The notes under the pieces: model-generated | Seen by the model: only the letters and a program-made list of their open reading frames with translations | What the model was told of the DNA's origin: nothing | The model's database searches: none | Program-made: the position numbers and the translations under genes | Origin: an uncultured Sphingomonas sp. | Lineage (GTDB): Bacteria; Pseudomonadota; Alphaproteobacteria; Sphingomonadales; Sphingomonadaceae | Assembly: GCA_934555855.1 (NCBI GenBank) | Contig: CAKTFL010000135.1 | Location: 1-6,311 of the forward strand | Length of the DNA stretch: 6,311 nt | Reading direction: 5' to 3' | In this document: one piece after another, positions 4,153 through 6,311 of the stretch | Numbering within the stretch: position 1 is the stretch's first letter | Layout of the letters: each line of letters begins with the position of its first letter

Positions 4153-6311
4153 TCAGTTCGTTCCCTTTGACCCCCTCGGGGTCAGCTGACCGGGGCTGAT
4201 GAATCCGATCGGCTGGATCGCCGCCGCGTCCTGCTTCAATCGCGCGGCGATCTGTTCGTAATCGCGCTCCATCTCCTGCGTCACGCTGGCGCGCGATTCG
4301 GTCAGCGCTTCCTCGAAATCGTCCTGATAGACCTCGCGCGCGCCGGCCGACCGCCGCAACGCGATCAGGCCAGCGCGGCGGACTACGTCCGACAGATCGG
4401 CGCCCGTGAAACGGTCGGCCCGTGCCGCGATGCGGTCGAGGTCGACGTCGCGCGCAAGCGGCATCTTCTCCGTCTGGATGTCGAGAATACGGCGACGTCC
4501 CGCCTGATCGGGCACGCCGACATAGATCAGCTCGTCGAAGCGACCGGGCCTGAGCAGCGCCGGATCGATCAGGTTCGGCCGGTTGGTCGCGCCGATCACC
4601 ACCACCGACTGCAATTCCTCCAGCCCGTCCATCTCGGCGAGGATGGTGTTGACCACGCGCTCCGTCACCTGCGGCTCGCCCATGCCGCCGCCGCGCGCCG
4701 GCACCAGGCTGTCGAGTTCGTCGATAAAGATCACGCACGGCGCCACCTGCCGCGCGCGCGCGAACAGACGGGCGATCTGTTGTTCGCTTTCGCCATACCA
4801 TTTCGACAGGAGGTCGCTCGACTTGGTGGCGATGAAGTTCGCCTCCGCCTCGCGCGCCACCGCCTTCGCCAGCAGCGTCTTGCCGGTGCCGGGCGGGCCA
4901 TAGAGCAGGAAGCCCTTGGCCGGGCGGATGCCGAGCCGGCGGAACGCATCCGGGTTGCGCAGCGGCAGTTCCACGCCTTCCTTGAGCCGCATCTGCGCAT
5001 CGTCGAGGCCGCCGACATCGTCCCAGCGCACGGTGGGCGCCTGCACCATCACCTCGCGCATCGCCGACGGCTGCACGCGCTTCAACGCTTCGAGGAAATC
5101 GTCGCGCGTCACCGACAGCGTGTCGAGAACGTCGGCGGGAATGGTGCCTTCCGACAGGTCGAGCCGCGGCATGATGCGGCGCACCGCCTCGATCGCCGCC
5201 TCGCGGCACAGCGCGGCGAGATCGGCGCCGACGAAGCCATAGGTGGTGCGCGCCAGTTCAGACAGGTCGACCCCGTCCTCCAGCGGCATGCCGCGCGTGT
5301 GGATGCCCAGCACCTCGCGCCGCCCGCGTTCGTCGGGCACGCCGACCACGATCTCGCGGTCGAAACGGCCGGGCCTGCGCAGCGCTTCGTCGATCGCTTC
5401 CGGCCGGTTGGTGGCGGCGATCACCACCACGTTGGCACGCGCTTCCAGCCCGTCCATCAGCGTCAGCAGCTGCGCGACCAGCCGCTTCTCCGCCTCGCCG
5501 GTCACGTTGCCGCGCTTGGGCGCGATCGAGTCGATCTCGTCGATGAACACGATCGAGGGCGCGGCCTTGGCGGCCTGTTCGAACACCTCGCGCAGGCGCG
5601 ATTCGGACTCGCCATAAGCGGAGCCCATGATCTCCGGCCCGTTGATGAGAAAGAAGTCGGCGTCCGATTCGTTGGCGACGGCGCGGGCGAGCCGCGTCTT
5701 GCCGGTGCCGGGCGGGCCGTAGAGCAGCACGCCCTTGGGCGGATCGACGCCCAGGCGCTGGAACAGCTCGGGATAGCGCAGCGGCAGCTCGACCATCTCG
5801 CGCAGCTGGTCGATCGTGCCGGCCATGCCGCCGATATCGTCATAGGTGACGTCGGCGCGGCGGGTATCCCCCACCTCTTCATATTCGGCGCGCAGCTCGA
5901 CTTCGGTATTCTCGTCGATATGGACGATACCCTTAGGCGTGGCCGACACCACCGCCAAGCGAATCTCCTGCAATGCATAGGCCGGCGCATTGACGAAGCG
6001 CTGGATGGCGGGATCGACGACGCGCTGGTGGCCGGCGGTGGCGACGACATCGCCTTGGACGAGCGGCCGCCCGTAAAAGGTACGCTGGATCGCGGCCGAC
6101 GAGCCCTGGAGGCGCAAATTCTGCTGAGCCGGGGCGAAGACCACCCGCGCCGCCGGCTTGGACACCGCCTTGCGGATCTCGACGAAATCGCCCGAGCCCA
6201 CGCCAGCATTGGCGCGCTGAAGCCCGTCGATGCGGAGCAGCTCGAGCCCTTCATCCTCGGTATAGGGAAGCACGGCGCGGGCGGGCGTGGTGCGCTTGCC
6301 GACAATCTCGA
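4153..6311 (-). CDS. CDC48/VAT-family double AAA+ ATPase (N-terminus beyond window edge)
   Basis: This predicted cytoplasmic hexameric unfoldase/segregase shows 718 residues, and the frame is still open at 6311. The GTG at 6273 is internal, because the upstream codons (EIVGKRTTPARAV) continue the CDC48 N-domain. By comparison with the family roughly 40-50 residues are missing. Order in visible numbering: N-domain with double-psi barrel to about 150; D1 with Walker A GPPGTGKT (198-205), Walker B IVFIDE (253-258) and arginine fingers in RRPGRFDRE (311-319); D2 with GPPGTGKT (471-478), VIFIDE (526-531) and LRPGRFDE (585-592). Both rings therefore look catalytically complete. The pore loops are SAYGES in D1 and KWYGES in D2. 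The C-terminus (GQLTPRGSKGTN) lacks a terminal hydrophobic-Tyr-X motif. FtsH is excluded because there is no membrane segment in the visible part and no HEXXH protease; ClpA/ClpB is excluded by the AAA type. Confidence 0.95.
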   Translation of the reverse strand, partial: EIVGKRTTPARAVLPYTEDEGLELLRIDGLQRANAGVGSGDFVEIRKAVSKPAARVVFAPAQQNLRLQGSSAAIQRTFYGRPLVQGDVVATAGHQRVVDPAIQRFVNAPAYALQEIRLAVVSATPKGIVHIDENTEVELRAEYEEVGDTRRADVTYDDIGGMAGTIDQLREMVELPLRYPELFQRLGVDPPKGVLLYGPPGTGKTRLARAVANESDADFFLINGPEIMGSAYGESESRLREVFEQAAKAAPSIVFIDEIDSIAPKRGNVTGEAEKRLVAQLLTLMDGLEARANVVVIAATNRPEAIDEALRRPGRFDREIVVGVPDERGRREVLGIHTRGMPLEDGVDLSELARTTYGFVGADLAALCREAAIEAVRRIMPRLDLSEGTIPADVLDTLSVTRDDFLEALKRVQPSAMREVMVQAPTVRWDDVGGLDDAQMRLKEGVELPLRNPDAFRRLGIRPAKGFLLYGPPGTGKTLLAKAVAREAEANFIATKSSDLLSKWYGESEQQIARLFARARQVAPCVIFIDELDSLVPARGGGMGEPQVTERVVNTILAEMDGLEELQSVVVIGATNRPNLIDPALLRPGRFDELIYVGVPDQAGRRRILDIQTEKMPLARDVDLDRIAARADRFTGADLSDVVRRAGLIALRRSAGAREVYQDDFEEALTESRASVTQEMERDYEQIAARLKQDAAAIQPIGFISPGQLTPRGSKGTN
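4168..4184 (-). other. Hairpin inside the 3' end of the CDC48-type gene
   Basis: TGACCCC (4168-4174), loop CTC, GGGGTCA (4178-4184) is a perfect 7-bp stem lying 12 bp before the stop codon, within codons for the last few residues. In the minus-strand transcript it sits just upstream of the 4121-4143 hairpin, so the mRNA end may carry two adjacent stems. It has no T-run, and a role in 3'-end stability is only a suggestion. Confidence 0.35.

Noticed and set aside
3947..5209. A 420-codon open frame on the minus strand overlapping the CDC48-type gene in another frame
   Set aside because: Its translation is low-complexity Arg/Ala/Gly-rich and resembles no family. It is an out-of-frame shadow of a high-GC gene whose real frame shows all AAA+ motifs.
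6271..6273. GTG at 6273 as the start of the CDC48-type protein
   Set aside because: The frame stays open to the window edge, and the upstream codons continue a CDC48 N-domain sequence, so this GTG is an internal valine.
5502..6305. A 267-codon open frame on the minus strand within the CDC48-type gene
   Set aside because: The Ser/Arg/Pro-rich translation is typical of a GC-rich alternative frame. It overlaps the N-domain and D1 coding sequence entirely.

Overview
The window is about 6.3 kb of GC-rich DNA in an alphaproteobacterial style. Gene content and protein signatures suggest a Sphingomonas-like member of the Sphingomonadales. The evidence is a fabH-ihfA-merR string, an alphaproteobacterial-type rpoZ, and a CDC48-family AAA+ ATPase. 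The genus is an inference from recollection of family sequences; no database search was possible. It looks like an ordinary chromosomal region, with no tRNA, rRNA, IS element, phage gene or CRISPR array visible.

Layout. Positions 1-1058 (+) hold the last 99 codons of fabH (fatty-acid initiation), then ihfA (nucleoid protein IHF alpha), then a small MerR-type regulator gene starting 7 nt after ihfA. Positions 1059-1359 are gene-free. They contain an approximately 94-bp imperfect palindrome resembling a dispersed intergenic repeat, and the intrinsic terminator of the convergent rpoZ (1360-1704, -). The rpoZ promoter lies in the divergent gap 1705-1834. Next come a phospholipase D/cardiolipin synthase-family gene (1835-3010, +) and a convergent PmtA-like SAM-dependent methyltransferase gene (3045-3659, -), two candidate phospholipid-modifying enzymes meeting tail to tail. 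A 115-bp divergent gap with an AT-rich near-palindrome separates the methyltransferase from a small antibiotic-biosynthesis-monooxygenase (ABM) fold gene (3775-4098, +). This converges, across a hairpin resembling one end of the 1079 repeat, on a large CDC48/VAT-type double-ring ATPase gene (4153 to the right edge, -) whose N-terminus lies outside the window.

How the genes relate. The left block combines lipid synthesis, nucleoid structure and transcription (fabH, ihfA, merR, rpoZ). The middle pair probably acts on membrane phospholipids. The right gene is a protein unfoldase. Apart from the ihfA-merR coupling, the genes alternate in direction and are probably transcribed separately.

I see no clear sign of a wholly new system. 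The most interesting items are the bacterial CDC48 homologue with aromatic pore loops in both rings and no proteasome-docking tail, the paired lipid enzymes, and the two related palindromic intergenic elements.
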